DNA from: JAUUSJ01 sp964439395
GTDB taxonomy: Bacteria; Bacillota; Clostridia; Lachnospirales; Lachnospiraceae
Assembly: GCA_964439395.1 (NCBI GenBank)
Contig: CAYTNV010000016.1
Location: forward strand, 11,011 to 75,010
Reading direction: 5' to 3'
Length of the DNA: 64,000 nucleotides
In this document: in pieces, positions 35,115 through 43,676 of the stretch
How positions within the stretch are numbered: the stretch's first letter is position 1
Layout of the letters: the number at the start of each line of letters is the position of its first letter
Program-made: the position numbers and the translations under genes
Notes under the pieces: model-generated
Told to the model about the DNA's origin: nothing
Databases searched by the model: none
What the model saw: the letters and a program-made list of their open reading frames with translations, nothing else

Positions 35115-36647
35115 TCAAGATTGCTCAAGACGTATCACCCTCTGCGTCCAATCGCAATAAAATACTTCCTCATGGGATACTAACAATACCGTACCTTCAA
35201 ATATAGACAAGGTCTCCTTTAAAGCTTCTTTCGCTAAAATATCAAGATGGTTCGTCGGCTCATCCAAAATAAGAAAATTGCAAGGTTTTAGCATAAGCAG
35301 ACATAATTTTACTTTTGCCTGTTCCCCTCCGCTTAACGTGCCTATTTCCTGCATTGCATGTTTGCTTGAAATACCACATTTGGCTAGATGCTTTCTCACG
35401 TCTTTTGCATGAAGCGATGGATAGACATCTGAAACAATCTGAATTGGAGTTTTCCCCACATCCTCCCATGTAAAATCTTGCTCAAAATATCCAATTACCA
35501 CTTGTTTGGAAAAGTGAAAATCGCCACCCAAGCTTGAAATTTGTCCAATAAGAGTTTTTAATAAAGTAGATTTTCCAATCCCATTAAACCCTGTAATGGC
35601 AACTTTTTCTCCACCTTTTATAGAAAAACTAATACCAGACAAAACAGGATAATAATATCCGACGGATAGATTCTTTACTTTTAAATGCTCCGTTGTCGTT
35701 AGTGGCAAAGCATTAAATTGAAAATAAGGTTTTATTTCTTTTTGCTCCAAAGCCTCCATTTTATCCATCCGATCAAGCTGTTTTTGTCTTCCGCGAGCCA
35801 TTTTTGATTTTCTTCCAGCAATATTTTTGCGGATAAATTCTTCCGTCTTTTTAATAGATTTTTGCTGTGCTGCATACTTTCTAATATAGTCTTCACGCAA
35901 CAGAGACTTTTTTTTCAGAAACTCTGAATAACTGCCAAAATATTTTATAATCTTTTCATTGTCAATATCACAAATTCTTGTGGATATTTTCTCTAAAAAA
36001 TCATAGTCGTGAGAAACTACTAAAAAAGCATTTGATAAATTCGAAAGATAATCGGCAAGCCATATAATATGCTCTTTGTCTAAAAAATTGGTCGGCTCGT
36101 CTAAGAGTAAAATATCTGGTTTTTCAAGCAATAACTTTGCCAGTATTAGTTTCGCTCTCTGTCCTCCACTCATTTGTTCAATCGAACGCTCCAAACCGAT
36201 GGCTGTTAATCCCAGACCTGTCGCCACCTGCTCAATTCTAGTGTCAATCAGATAAAATTCTTGTCGTTCTAGTTTTTCTTGATATTGCGCCGCCAAACTT
36301 AATTTCTCCATATCACCACTCGCAGCTTGAAGGTAAAGCTGATTCATTTTATTTTCCATTTCATATAATTCACAAAATGCTGATTGCAAAAAAACTCGCA
36401 TTGTAATCCCTTTTTCAATTTTGGCATACTGATCAAGATATCCTATTTTTATTTTTGGCTGCTTTATTACCATTCCTGCATCTGGAATAACTTGTTCCGT
36501 GCATATTTTTATAAGTGTACTTTTTCCTGCTCCGTTTGAACCGACGACACCGATATGCTCTCCCTTATTTAATATAAGTTCAGCATCCCTAAATAAAAAA
36601 TTATCGCCAAATGAATGTGTTAATCCAGTAATTTTTAATAAACTCAT
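35115..36647 (-). CDS. ABC-F family ATPase (ribosome-associated, possible antibiotic resistance)
   Basis: A 510-residue protein with two ABC domains and no membrane segment. Domain 1 has GSNGAGKSTLIKIC, MSGGQRAKLILAKLL and ILLLDEPTNFLD; domain 2 has GFNGIGKSTLLKTL, LSGGEQAKVKLCLLM and FLILDEPTNHLD. The linker between them (RKNIAGRKSKMARGRQKQLD) is basic, as in ribosome-binding ABC-F factors. The ATG at 36647 gives the family start MSLLKITGLTHSFG; the frame is open 17 codons further but has no ribosome site. The upstream leader (peptide plus terminators) suggests drug-inducible expression. Which drug class is protected cannot be told. Confidence 0.9.
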   Translation of the reverse strand: MSLLKITGLTHSFGDNFLFRDAELILNKGEHIGVVGSNGAGKSTLIKICTEQVIPDAGMVIKQPKIKIGYLDQYAKIEKGITMRVFLQSAFCELYEMENKMNQLYLQAASGDMEKLSLAAQYQEKLERQEFYLIDTRIEQVATGLGLTAIGLERSIEQMSGGQRAKLILAKLLLEKPDILLLDEPTNFLDKEHIIWLADYLSNLSNAFLVVSHDYDFLEKISTRICDIDNEKIIKYFGSYSEFLKKKSLLREDYIRKYAAQQKSIKKTEEFIRKNIAGRKSKMARGRQKQLDRMDKMEALEQKEIKPYFQFNALPLTTTEHLKVKNLSVGYYYPVLSGISFSIKGGEKVAITGFNGIGKSTLLKTLIGQISSLGGDFHFSKQVVIGYFEQDFTWEDVGKTPIQIVSDVYPSLHAKDVRKHLAKCGISSKHAMQEIGTLSGGEQAKVKLCLLMLKPCNFLILDEPTNHLDILAKEALKETLSIFEGTVLLVSHEEVFYCDWTQRVIRLEQS

Positions 36648-36695
36648 AATTAATATCCTCTCTCTTTTATATTTCGTTTTAGTTTTATAAATAGA

Positions 36696-36741
36696 CAAAA
36701 AAATAGCAGAAGGTAGATACTTTTTGTATCATGCCTTCTGC
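36696..36741 (-). terminator. Attenuator terminator in the ABC-F leader
   Basis: On the minus strand GCAGAAGGCATGATAC and GTATCTACCTTCTGC form a stem of 13 pairs with a small bulge, followed by TATTTTTTT. It ends only about 50 bases before the ABC-F start codon, so it would stop transcription unless an alternative fold forms. Confidence 0.7.
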
Positions 36742-36855
36742 CATTTATACCTTAGTATAATAAGAAGAACTGCCACGAACTGACAATATTTCCATGAAGC
36801 TTCGCATAACTAAAATCACGAACTTCCTGTAAGTGTCTTCCTAACTCATATATAA

Positions 36856-36889
36856 CAAAAGGCCATAGACAAAACATTGTCCATAGCCC
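36856..36889 (-). promoter_or_regulatory. Second terminator-like hairpin in the ABC-F leader
   Basis: On the minus strand GGGCTATGGAC and GTCTATGGCC pair (two G-U pairs) around an 8-base loop and are followed by TTTTGTT. It lies between the leader peptide and the distal terminator. Confidence 0.5.
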
Positions 36890-37000
36890 ATTTTCCATAA
36901 ATTTACACGAGAAAAACAGCATCACTAGAAACGATAAAACTATCCCCTCATTGGATACCGTATTTCCCGATGAAATCCTAACGTGTTATATTATCATAAC

Positions 37001-37099
37001 TTATATCACGCCATACTCTGCACAATGTTTCATCGGTTCTGATTGTACAGAGCTGATTCTCTTTTTAGATGGAAGTTCATTTATTATATAAAAGCTCAT
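37001..37099 (-). CDS. Leader peptide of the ABC-F gene (32 residues)
   Basis: A 32-codon frame starting MSFYIINELPSKKRISSVQS, with AAAGGAGAG 6 bases before its ATG, 30 bases downstream of a strong promoter. It is followed by about 350 bases of structured leader and then by the ABC-F gene. Leader peptides of this size precede many drug-inducible ABC-F and methyltransferase genes, where ribosome stalling decides between terminator and antiterminator. Translation here is inferred from the ribosome site and position, not proven. Confidence 0.6.
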   Translation of the reverse strand: MSFYIINELPSKKRISSVQSEPMKHCAEYGVI

Positions 37100-37128
37100 A
37101 GCTGCTCTCCTTTAAATTTGCTGCCTAT

Positions 37129-37157
37129 AATATAGCACTTATATTTTTGTTTGTCAA
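37129..37157 (-). promoter_or_regulatory. Promoter of the ABC-F leader transcript
   Basis: Perfect TTGACA on the minus strand (37152-37157), 17 bases, then TATATT (37129-37134). Confidence 0.7.
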
Positions 37158-37213
37158 ATTTTATTATAGTGGACTTTCTTAAGCATATTTCTAAATTGAC
37201 ATATTATAGATTT

Positions 37214-37702
37214 CTAGTTTTTTATTTTCTCCTCCATGAAGTTCTGAAAATCTAAGAAATTCCCTACTGTGAATCCATTTGGATCTACCAATACTGCATT
37301 ATTGGGACCAATCACCAACACATAAACATTCGGCAAGGAAACCGCATTTATAATCTGACTATACTCAATTGCAATATGAACTGTTCCCTCCTCCATTATA
37401 ATTTTATCTCCAAACTGAATGATTGTCTCACAAAGCTTCCCATTATGTAATCTTAAACCTGCCTCTTTTATTTGTTTTATTGCAAAATAAGGAGTTAAAA
37501 TAGAGACTACGATGAAAATAAAAAAGCAAGCACCCATTATTCCTGTTATAATATAATCTTCCTCAATTATTGTGAGAAGACACATAATAGCAGCTATTAT
37601 CCCAAGAACAAATCCCCAAATTCTCAGCTTCTTACATTGTACTTTTTTTATATATTCAGACAGCATACAATCTGATATCCTATATCTATTTTCAAATTTC
37701 AT
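37214..37702 (-). CDS. YcxB-like membrane protein
   Basis: A 162-residue protein. Two hydrophobic segments near residues 29-47 and 50-72 form a hairpin, followed by a cytoplasmic C-terminal domain with LCETIIQFGDKIIMEEGTV and an aromatic/hydrophobic strand pattern typical of YcxB-like proteins. Their function is unknown. It is encoded 40 bases downstream of another membrane protein gene and probably shares its transcript. Confidence 0.7.
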   Translation of the reverse strand: MKFENRYRISDCMLSEYIKKVQCKKLRIWGFVLGIIAAIMCLLTIIEEDYIITGIMGACFFIFIVVSILTPYFAIKQIKEAGLRLHNGKLCETIIQFGDKIIMEEGTVHIAIEYSQIINAVSLPNVYVLVIGPNNAVLVDPNGFTVGNFLDFQNFMEEKIKN

Positions 37703-37742
37703 CTTTTTCTCCTAAAATACATTTCTAATCACCCATTCTAAC

Positions 37743-38312
37743 CTATCTGCAAACTCGCATCTTTTTTCTTCGTTCCAATATTTTCTCGAGTCGAAACCGA
37801 TTATATCGCTGCACCATCACAAAAACAAAGTCTACTCCACTCGCTAGAAAAGAAGTAATGAAAAATACATAAAATTCTCCAAACAAAATCGATAAAAAGA
37901 GAGGCAAATAGCTTAAAGCTACCATCGTTTCATGCCCGATTTCTGAAGTACACATTGTCTGTATTAATGCCTCCATCGTATGATGCTCAATGCAAAAATC
38001 ATCTGGATAGTATGTAGGTAATTTATCTTTCCATTTCTTAATTTTTATTTTACGGTAGAACTCCACTTCAAATGCTTTTTTTGAAAACCACTTAGATTTA
38101 TAATTTATCGTTTTTTTACTCAATTTATAAAAAGATAATCCGACTGCCAAACGCATTGTGAAGTGATAGAAAATTGTTCCAAATGTGATAGATAGAGTTA
38201 GGAAAATACCCCTATAATATACCATATTGAGTATCACAAAAATAATTGTAAACACAGCAGAAAAAATTGCCGTCCTTTTCATCATTTTTTCCCAAATACT
38301 CTTCTCTCTCAT
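37743..38312 (-). CDS. Uncharacterised membrane protein, CrtO-like
   Basis: A 189-residue protein with about four hydrophobic segments: two N-terminal (residues 13-55) and two C-terminal (about 130-175). The middle contains FYRKIKIKKWKDKLPTYYPD, a motif reminiscent of glycosyl-diaponeurosporenoate acyltransferase (CrtO) relatives, and a conserved MCTSEIGHETM with Glu and His. The ATG at 38312 has GGAGG 8 bases upstream; a start 6 codons earlier overlaps that site. Acyl transfer is only a suggestion. Confidence 0.6.
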   Translation of the reverse strand: MREKSIWEKMMKRTAIFSAVFTIIFVILNMVYYRGIFLTLSITFGTIFYHFTMRLAVGLSFYKLSKKTINYKSKWFSKKAFEVEFYRKIKIKKWKDKLPTYYPDDFCIEHHTMEALIQTMCTSEIGHETMVALSYLPLFLSILFGEFYVFFITSFLASGVDFVFVMVQRYNRFRLEKILERRKKMRVCR

Positions 38313-38685
38313 TTCCCATCCTCCACTCAAAAAGCTAATCCTTATTTCTCTTATCGCCCATTTGATAGGGGACTTTCCTAGTAAATTTTATCACGTTATT
38401 ACCTAAATAGCAAGTTTTGGCTCAAAGAGAGGGCATTACTTCATCTATAAAACAAAAACGCCCTCTCTATTACATATTTTTCATTTTGTATTATATTATC
38501 TGTCATAGCAAGTATTTCTTCGTTTTTTATTAAATCATCTTAAAAATACTATAAAATTCAGTAAATATTGTTTTTTTATATAGTAAAATTAAAAATACGA
38601 GAATACATTAGATTATATGCCATTTAACAAATAATAATATCCAATTAATAAATGACCTACGTCTACAACATCTACTATGGAATTG
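38313..38685. other. A/T-rich spacer
   Basis: No gene seen. Contains the hairpin at 38426-38468; the remainder (38480-38680) is more than 75% A/T by eye without recognisable signals. Confidence 0.5.
38426..38468. terminator. Hairpin in the 38.3-38.7 kb spacer
   Basis: AGAGAGGGC (38426-38434) pairs with GCCCTCTCT (38460-38468) around a 25-base A-rich loop. No long T-run; probable terminator of the small gene at 38686 on the minus strand. Confidence 0.45.
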
Positions 38686-38874
38686 CTACTCCTCTTCTTT
38701 TTCTTTGTGAACACATACCGCTTTGGGTAAAAAAGGATAGAGTTGTTCATAACTTTCTAGTTCCGCTTCCCCAAACGGTCCAGCTGGAATAAGTCCAGTA
38801 CAGTCTGTAGCAGAAGAAACATTTAAATAATCGTAATCATCAGGAATCGAATAATCACTTTTAGATTTTTTCAT
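38686..38874 (-). CDS. Small acidic conserved-looking protein
   Basis: A 62-residue protein starting MKKSKSDYSIPDDYDYLNVS and continuing SATDCTGLIPAGPFGEAELE, ending in an acidic tail KEKEEE. The ATG at 38874 has AAAGGAG 10 bases upstream; earlier in-frame codons are not preceded by a ribosome site. The Asp-Cys-Thr-Gly-Leu-Ile-Pro block in the middle looks like a conserved functional patch. No signal peptide, no membrane segment. No family name can be given. Confidence 0.6.
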   Translation of the reverse strand: MKKSKSDYSIPDDYDYLNVSSATDCTGLIPAGPFGEAELESYEQLYPFLPKAVCVHKEKEEE

Positions 38875-39209
38875 AATAATAAACTCCTTTTCATATTTTT
38901 TATTCACAGAGCATACCACATTCTATGCCCTGCGGTCGAAAACAGCTTCACTGTTTCATAAAGTATACGTAGTATTCCCTGAATAAAATCATATTACTCG
39001 AAAAATTCTCTTTCGATATAGCATATACTTTTTCCTCTGCTGCCACAAAAAAGATAGAATGGCAAATAAAACATACGGAAAACTTTCAAGACTGCTGAAA
39101 AATAATAAATTAAATTTATATTTTAATGTTTCTTTAATTTTTTTCCCATATAGTATAAACTAGAAGAAACAAATTATAATAAAAAGGTATAAAGAAAGGA
39201 GAAACTATT
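38875..39209. other. Divergent spacer before the PepSY lipoprotein gene
   Basis: No gene. TATAGTATAAA near 39149-39159 may be part of the lipoprotein promoter, but no -35 box stands out. Confidence 0.45.
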
Positions 39210-39953
39210 ATGAAAAAGAAAAATACATTACTTATCGCAATTGCCATCCTTGGACTCACTCTTATAGGATGCCAATCTCAAACGAATGAGGAACCTGTTC
39301 AGTCAGAAACTATAAACGAAACCGTGCAGACATCTAACGATAATAAAATGGAAGCTGTCGCTCCAAAATCTGATGGTGTAGATACAAACTCTACAAATAT
39401 TACAGAGGCAACAACGGTAGAGACAACTACAGTGCAAAATACTTCAAATGCAACATCTGCCGACGCTACTACAGTTCAAACTTCCGATTCCACTTCTTCC
39501 GATATATTAACTGAAGAGGAGGCCAAACAAATTGCATTAAAAGATGCCAATGTTAAAGAAAAAGATATCACAAATATTCGTGTAAAAAAAGATATAGAAG
39601 ACGGAAAAACTATCTACGAAGTAGAATTTTATGTACAAGCGGAAGAATACGATTATGAAATTGATGTTACTACAGGAAAAATAATCAGCAAAGATTATGA
39701 GATAGAAAATGATTTTTATAATCAAGAAACCTCAACCTCTGTCTCTACTATCAGCCAAGAAGATGCCATCCAAATTGTTTTAAAGCGAGTGCCTGGTGCC
39801 ACAGAACAAAACGTTCGAATTAAATTAGATGTAGATGACGGACATAGCATCTATGAAGGTGAAGTTTATTATAATCAGATAGAATATGAATTTGAGTTAA
39901 ACGCTGAAAACGGCAAAATTCTCGAGTGGAGTGAAGATAGAGAAGATGACTAG
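39210..39953 (+). CDS. PepSY-domain lipoprotein
   Basis: A 247-residue exported lipoprotein. The signal peptide ends in the lipobox LTLIGC (Cys21). A Thr/Ser/Asn-rich linker (residues 22-98) leads to two PepSY domains, LTEEEAKQIALKDANVKEKD onwards and ISQEDAIQIVLKRVPGATEQ onwards, each ending in the typical strand (YEVEFYVQAEEYDYEID and YEGEVYYNQIEYEFEL). PepSY proteins may inhibit peptidases or sense envelope stress. The gene directly precedes a two-component system, which probably regulates it or responds with it. The stop codon lies in a tandem duplication. Confidence 0.88.
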   Translation: MKKKNTLLIAIAILGLTLIGCQSQTNEEPVQSETINETVQTSNDNKMEAVAPKSDGVDTNSTNITEATTVETTTVQNTSNATSADATTVQTSDSTSSDILTEEEAKQIALKDANVKEKDITNIRVKKDIEDGKTIYEVEFYVQAEEYDYEIDVTTGKIISKDYEIENDFYNQETSTSVSTISQEDAIQIVLKRVPGATEQNVRIKLDVDDGHSIYEGEVYYNQIEYEFELNAENGKILEWSEDREDD

Positions 39954-39972
39954 AAGATAGAGAAGATGACTA
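39933..39972 (+). repeat. Perfect 20-base tandem duplication over the lipoprotein stop codon
   Basis: The unit GAAGATAGAGAAGATGACTA occurs twice without gap or mismatch (39933-39952, 39953-39972). The first copy with the next base supplies the stop codon TAG. Confidence 0.9.
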
Positions 39973-39983
39973 ATAGAAAGTCA

Positions 39984-40011
39984 CAAACCCATGACTAAGG
40001 TCATGGGTTTG
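39984..40011. repeat. Perfect 12-pair hairpin with TAAG loop
   Basis: CAAACCCATGAC-TAAG-GTCATGGGTTTG. There is no T-run after it, so it is a weak terminator at best. Hairpins of this type occur at the ends of IS200/IS605-family elements, but no transposase is near. Confidence 0.7.
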
Positions 40012-40098
40012 AAACTCTATATTGATTAAATGAAATACTTTGTATATTACTTATTTATAAAATTTCTTAAAACCACTTCTATCTAGGAGGAATAAAAT

Positions 40099-40767
40099 AT
40101 GAGAATACTAGTTGCTGAAGACGAAAAAGATATGAATCGCCTCATAGCGAAAAGATTAAAAAAAGAAAATTATAGCGTAGATTCCTGTTATAATGGTCAA
40201 GAGGTATTGGACTACCTAGAATGTGCAGAATATGATGCCATCATTTTAGATATTATGATGCCTGTGATGAGTGGAATTGAAGTATTAAAAAGGTTAAGAA
40301 AAAGAAATAATCAAATTCCCGTACTGCTTCTCACTGCAAGAGATAGTATCGAGGATCGGGTAAATGGATTGGATGCAGGGGCTGACGATTACTTAGTCAA
40401 GCCTTTCGCTTTTGAGGAATTACTTGCTCGAATTCGAGTAATGCTTAGAAAGCCAACGACAATCAAAACTACTATATACACGGTTAGTGATCTTGAAATA
40501 CATACGGACACATATCAAGTGATAAGAGGCGGAAAAGAAATCTCTCTTTCTAATAGAGAATTTTCTCTCCTTCGCTATATGGTACAAAATGCGGGAATCG
40601 TGCTCTCAAGAGAAAAACTAGAACAGCATATATGGAATTACGATTTCACAGGTGGCTCAAATGTCATTGACGTGTATATTCGCTATCTGAGAAAAAAAAT
40701 TGACGCTGGATTTGACAAAAAATTAATCCATACTGTGCGAGGAGCTGGATATGTATTACACGATTAG
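40099..40767 (+). CDS. Response regulator, OmpR/PhoB family
   Basis: A 222-residue protein. Receiver domain with the acidic pair AEDEKDM, phospho-acceptor Asp51 in YDAIILDIMMPVMSG, Thr in VLLLTARDS and Lys in YLVKPFAFEELLARI. A winged-helix DNA-binding domain follows (LSNREFSLLRYMVQNAG, SNVIDVYIRYLRKKID, IHTVRGAGYVL). AGGAGG precedes the start. It is followed 26 bases later by its histidine kinase. The PepSY lipoprotein upstream is a probable target or partner. Confidence 0.95.
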   Translation: MRILVAEDEKDMNRLIAKRLKKENYSVDSCYNGQEVLDYLECAEYDAIILDIMMPVMSGIEVLKRLRKRNNQIPVLLLTARDSIEDRVNGLDAGADDYLVKPFAFEELLARIRVMLRKPTTIKTTIYTVSDLEIHTDTYQVIRGGKEISLSNREFSLLRYMVQNAGIVLSREKLEQHIWNYDFTGGSNVIDVYIRYLRKKIDAGFDKKLIHTVRGAGYVLHD

Positions 40768-40793
40768 CTAGAAGGGAGTAAAATAAATAATCT

Positions 40794-42146
40794 ATGAAAC
40801 ATTTATCACTAAAAATCAAATTAACGATTCTCTATACTATACTTATGACTATCGTAGTCTGTGGTATTTTACTCCTCTTATTTTCTTTTAGTAACCAAGA
40901 AATCTTATCCAATGTTCAGACACAGTTAGAAGAAAAAGTATCTGGTGCGAGAGAGGATATCTCATATAAGGATGGTGCTTTAAAAATTGACTCCGATTTT
41001 TGGGAGCTGGAACACGGGGTCTATTTATCAATTTACGCTACTGATGGTACTTTATTATCAGGAAAAATCCCTTATGGATTTGATAATTCTGCTCCATTTG
41101 AAGATCGAAAAATACGCAAAATTCAGGGAGAGAACGCCCAATATTATTTACTTGATCTTATTTATACTATTCCAGGCTACGGTACAATCGATATTCGCGG
41201 AGTCACCTCCATCACTGCTGCTGAGTTTAACTTTGTCATGACAGTACGACTAGCCATGATTTTACTTCCTCTCCTAGTTATACTTACCGCAATTCTCGGC
41301 TACTATATGACAGGAAAAACTTTATATCCAGTAAATAAAATTATTAACACAGTGCAGTCTATTCAAAAAAATAAGGACCTTTCCCAAAGAGTTTCTCTCG
41401 GACAAGGTCAAGATGAAATTTACCAGCTCGCTGCAACCTTCGATGAGCTGCTCGAACAAATAGAAAAAGGATTTCTCAGAGAACAGCAGTTTACCTCTGA
41501 CGTAGCCCACGAGCTTCGCACTCCTCTCTCTTCTATGCTCCTTTTATGCGAAGATATGCTAGAAGAACAAAACCTTGACTCCAAGCTGAGAGAAAATCTT
41601 ACCATTCTCTATCGTAAAATAAACTATCTCGCACAAATTGTATCACAACTTCTCACTTTATCCCGTACAGACCAGAGCAGGGCAAAAATTGAGAGTGAAA
41701 GCATCAATCTGAGTGAATTAGCAGAAATTGCAGCTGAGGAGGCAGAAGAAATTGCAGTTACAAACAAAATTACTGTAGAAACGAATATTGCCCCAAACAT
41801 TTTTATAATGGGAGATGAAACTTTAATGATTCGTTTTTTTATGAATCTTCTAAACAACTCCATCTCCTATGGCAAAGATAACGGTCATATATGGATTAGT
41901 CTGCAAAAATGGGGAGAGGAAGTCAAAGGAGAAATTCGAGATGATGGAATCGGCATAAAAGAAGAAGATCTTCCCCATATTTGGAAACGATTTTACCAAG
42001 CTGATACCTCAAGAACAAAAGGTGAAAGCGCAGGTCTTGGTCTTTCTATGGTAGAGTGGATCATAAAAGCACATGGTGGAAATATCCAAGTGACTAGTAA
42101 ATTTGGAGAGGGAACCTGTTTTTATTTTTCGTTCCCTATAAAATAA
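40794..42146 (+). CDS. Sensor histidine kinase
   Basis: A 450-residue membrane kinase. Two membrane segments (about residues 10-30 and 150-172) enclose an extracytoplasmic sensor domain of about 120 residues. HAMP domain near 175-230, then the phospho-acceptor His in FTSDVAHELRTPLSSML, and the ATPase domain with the N box FFMNLLNNSISYG, G1 DDGIGIKEEDLPHIW and G2 GAGLGLSMVEWIIKAHGG. It pairs with the response regulator just upstream. A terminator follows directly after the stop. Confidence 0.95.
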   Translation: MKHLSLKIKLTILYTILMTIVVCGILLLLFSFSNQEILSNVQTQLEEKVSGAREDISYKDGALKIDSDFWELEHGVYLSIYATDGTLLSGKIPYGFDNSAPFEDRKIRKIQGENAQYYLLDLIYTIPGYGTIDIRGVTSITAAEFNFVMTVRLAMILLPLLVILTAILGYYMTGKTLYPVNKIINTVQSIQKNKDLSQRVSLGQGQDEIYQLAATFDELLEQIEKGFLREQQFTSDVAHELRTPLSSMLLLCEDMLEEQNLDSKLRENLTILYRKINYLAQIVSQLLTLSRTDQSRAKIESESINLSELAEIAAEEAEEIAVTNKITVETNIAPNIFIMGDETLMIRFFMNLLNNSISYGKDNGHIWISLQKWGEEVKGEIRDDGIGIKEEDLPHIWKRFYQADTSRTKGESAGLGLSMVEWIIKAHGGNIQVTSKFGEGTCFYFSFPIK

Positions 42147-42188
42147 AAAATGAAAGAGAAGATAATTTCTCGTCTTCTCTTTCATTTT
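42147..42188 (+). terminator. Terminator after the histidine kinase gene
   Basis: AAAATGAAAGAGAAGA and TCTTCTCTTTCATTTT pair perfectly around a 10-base loop and are followed by ATTTTTATTT. Confidence 0.85.
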
Positions 42189-42260
42189 ATTTTTATTTCC
42201 CTAAAACAATATATGAAGATGAACTCCTATCCATCTATCATCCCACTATATCTGAATAAA

Positions 42261-43490
42261 CTAGATTTCTACGTGAACGGCTCCAACTGCTCTAATATTC
42301 ATCGAATATACATTGTCAGCTCCAACATATTTTCCAATATACTCTACATACTCATCTGCCGCCTCAACAGGTACAACTGCCATAATAACACCAGCGAATC
42401 CACCGCCATGCACACGACAAACACCCTTTCCAAGTTTATCTAAGAACAATCTTGTAAGTGCCAATGTAAGACAAATCTTTTGCTCTGTCACATCCTGTAA
42501 AGAATAACAGTTTTGTAACCATTTCCAAGAGGAATCTCCAGAAGCCTCGATAATCTTAAGTAATTTCTCATTATCTCCATCTTGCACAGCCTTAATTCCA
42601 TCTTGTACTCTCTGATTTTCTGTAAAGAAATGAAGTGCACGAAGAGCAGCTCTATCATTTTTCACTTCTGGCAATTTCTCTAATAATGCATCCATATTTG
42701 TCTCACAGAGACGAGAAACTCCAAGAAGTTTTGCAACTTCTTTCATCTCAGATGGCACAGAGGAATACTCCTCACTCAGATCTGCATGTCCTTTTCCTGT
42801 ATTTACAATAACTAATCGGTATCCCATCTTATCAAAGGAGAATTCAACTTTATCATACTGAATCTTATTCTCATCTGCAAAGTCAAGTAAGATTGGTCCG
42901 CCAACTGCACATGCCATCTGATCCATAAGTCCAGAAGCCTTTAACCAATATACATTTTCTGCATACTGACCGATTCGGGCATACTTTGGATAATCTATTT
43001 TTCCATCATTGAAGAAATAATTTACAATAGAACAGATAAGCATCTCAAAAGATGCGGATGAGCTTACACCTGCTGCGCTAATTACCTTTGTGGAAATACA
43101 AGCATTAAATCCGCCTGTCTTAAATCCAAATTTCTCTGTTGCTTCCATCATACCTGCGAGTAGAGCATTGCTTCCTGCTTTTTTCTCTACTTTATCAAGA
43201 GCGGCTAAATCTACAGTAATCTCATTTTTATAACCCTGGCTAAAAATATGAATCTGACTTGTTCCATTTGGCATAGCAGCACCGATTGTATCTAAGTCAA
43301 TACTTCCTGCCAAAATCATACCACCATTATGGTCTGTGTGGTTTCCGATAATTTCTGTACGTCCTGGTGCAGAGAAAAATTCAATTCCTTCTGTAGCACC
43401 AAATTTCTCCTGAAACATTTTTACTAGGGCATCATAACGTCCTTTTTCCACTTGTGCATTATCACCGTATAATTGATTTAATGTTGCCAT
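42261..43490 (-). CDS. galK: Galactokinase (GHMP kinase family)
   Basis: A 409-residue kinase. The sugar-binding signature reads SAPGRTEIIGNHTDHNGGMI, where most GalK proteins have GRVNLIGEHTDYNGG, so the Glu is Asn here as in a clostridial subgroup. The GHMP phosphate loop is ISAAGVSSSASFEMLICSI and the third motif VHGGGFAGVIMAVVP. It phosphorylates galactose at C1 for the Leloir pathway. No other Leloir gene is adjacent; the divergent AraC-type regulator may control it. Confidence 0.92.
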   Translation of the reverse strand: MATLNQLYGDNAQVEKGRYDALVKMFQEKFGATEGIEFFSAPGRTEIIGNHTDHNGGMILAGSIDLDTIGAAMPNGTSQIHIFSQGYKNEITVDLAALDKVEKKAGSNALLAGMMEATEKFGFKTGGFNACISTKVISAAGVSSSASFEMLICSIVNYFFNDGKIDYPKYARIGQYAENVYWLKASGLMDQMACAVGGPILLDFADENKIQYDKVEFSFDKMGYRLVIVNTGKGHADLSEEYSSVPSEMKEVAKLLGVSRLCETNMDALLEKLPEVKNDRAALRALHFFTENQRVQDGIKAVQDGDNEKLLKIIEASGDSSWKWLQNCYSLQDVTEQKICLTLALTRLFLDKLGKGVCRVHGGGFAGVIMAVVPVEAADEYVEYIGKYVGADNVYSMNIRAVGAVHVEI

Positions 43491-43608
43491 ATTCCTTCTC
43501 CTTTTCTAAATAATTTTCTCATCTTTTCGTCTCGTTGACTTTATGACTTTATTATATCTTCTCTTCTGGTATAATTCCTTAATAATTTTGATATAAAAAA
43601 GGAATATC

Positions 43609-43638
43609 TTGCGCTCTTCACTGAAAAAATGGTATAAT
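43609..43638 (+). promoter_or_regulatory. Promoter of the AraC-type regulator gene
   Basis: TTGCGC (43609-43614), 18 bases, TATAAT (43633-43638). A minus-strand TATAAT (43551-43556) in the same spacer may serve galK. Confidence 0.5.
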
Positions 43639-43676
43639 AAACAAAAATAACTGGATTTTTTAGGGGAAGGAGGAAT

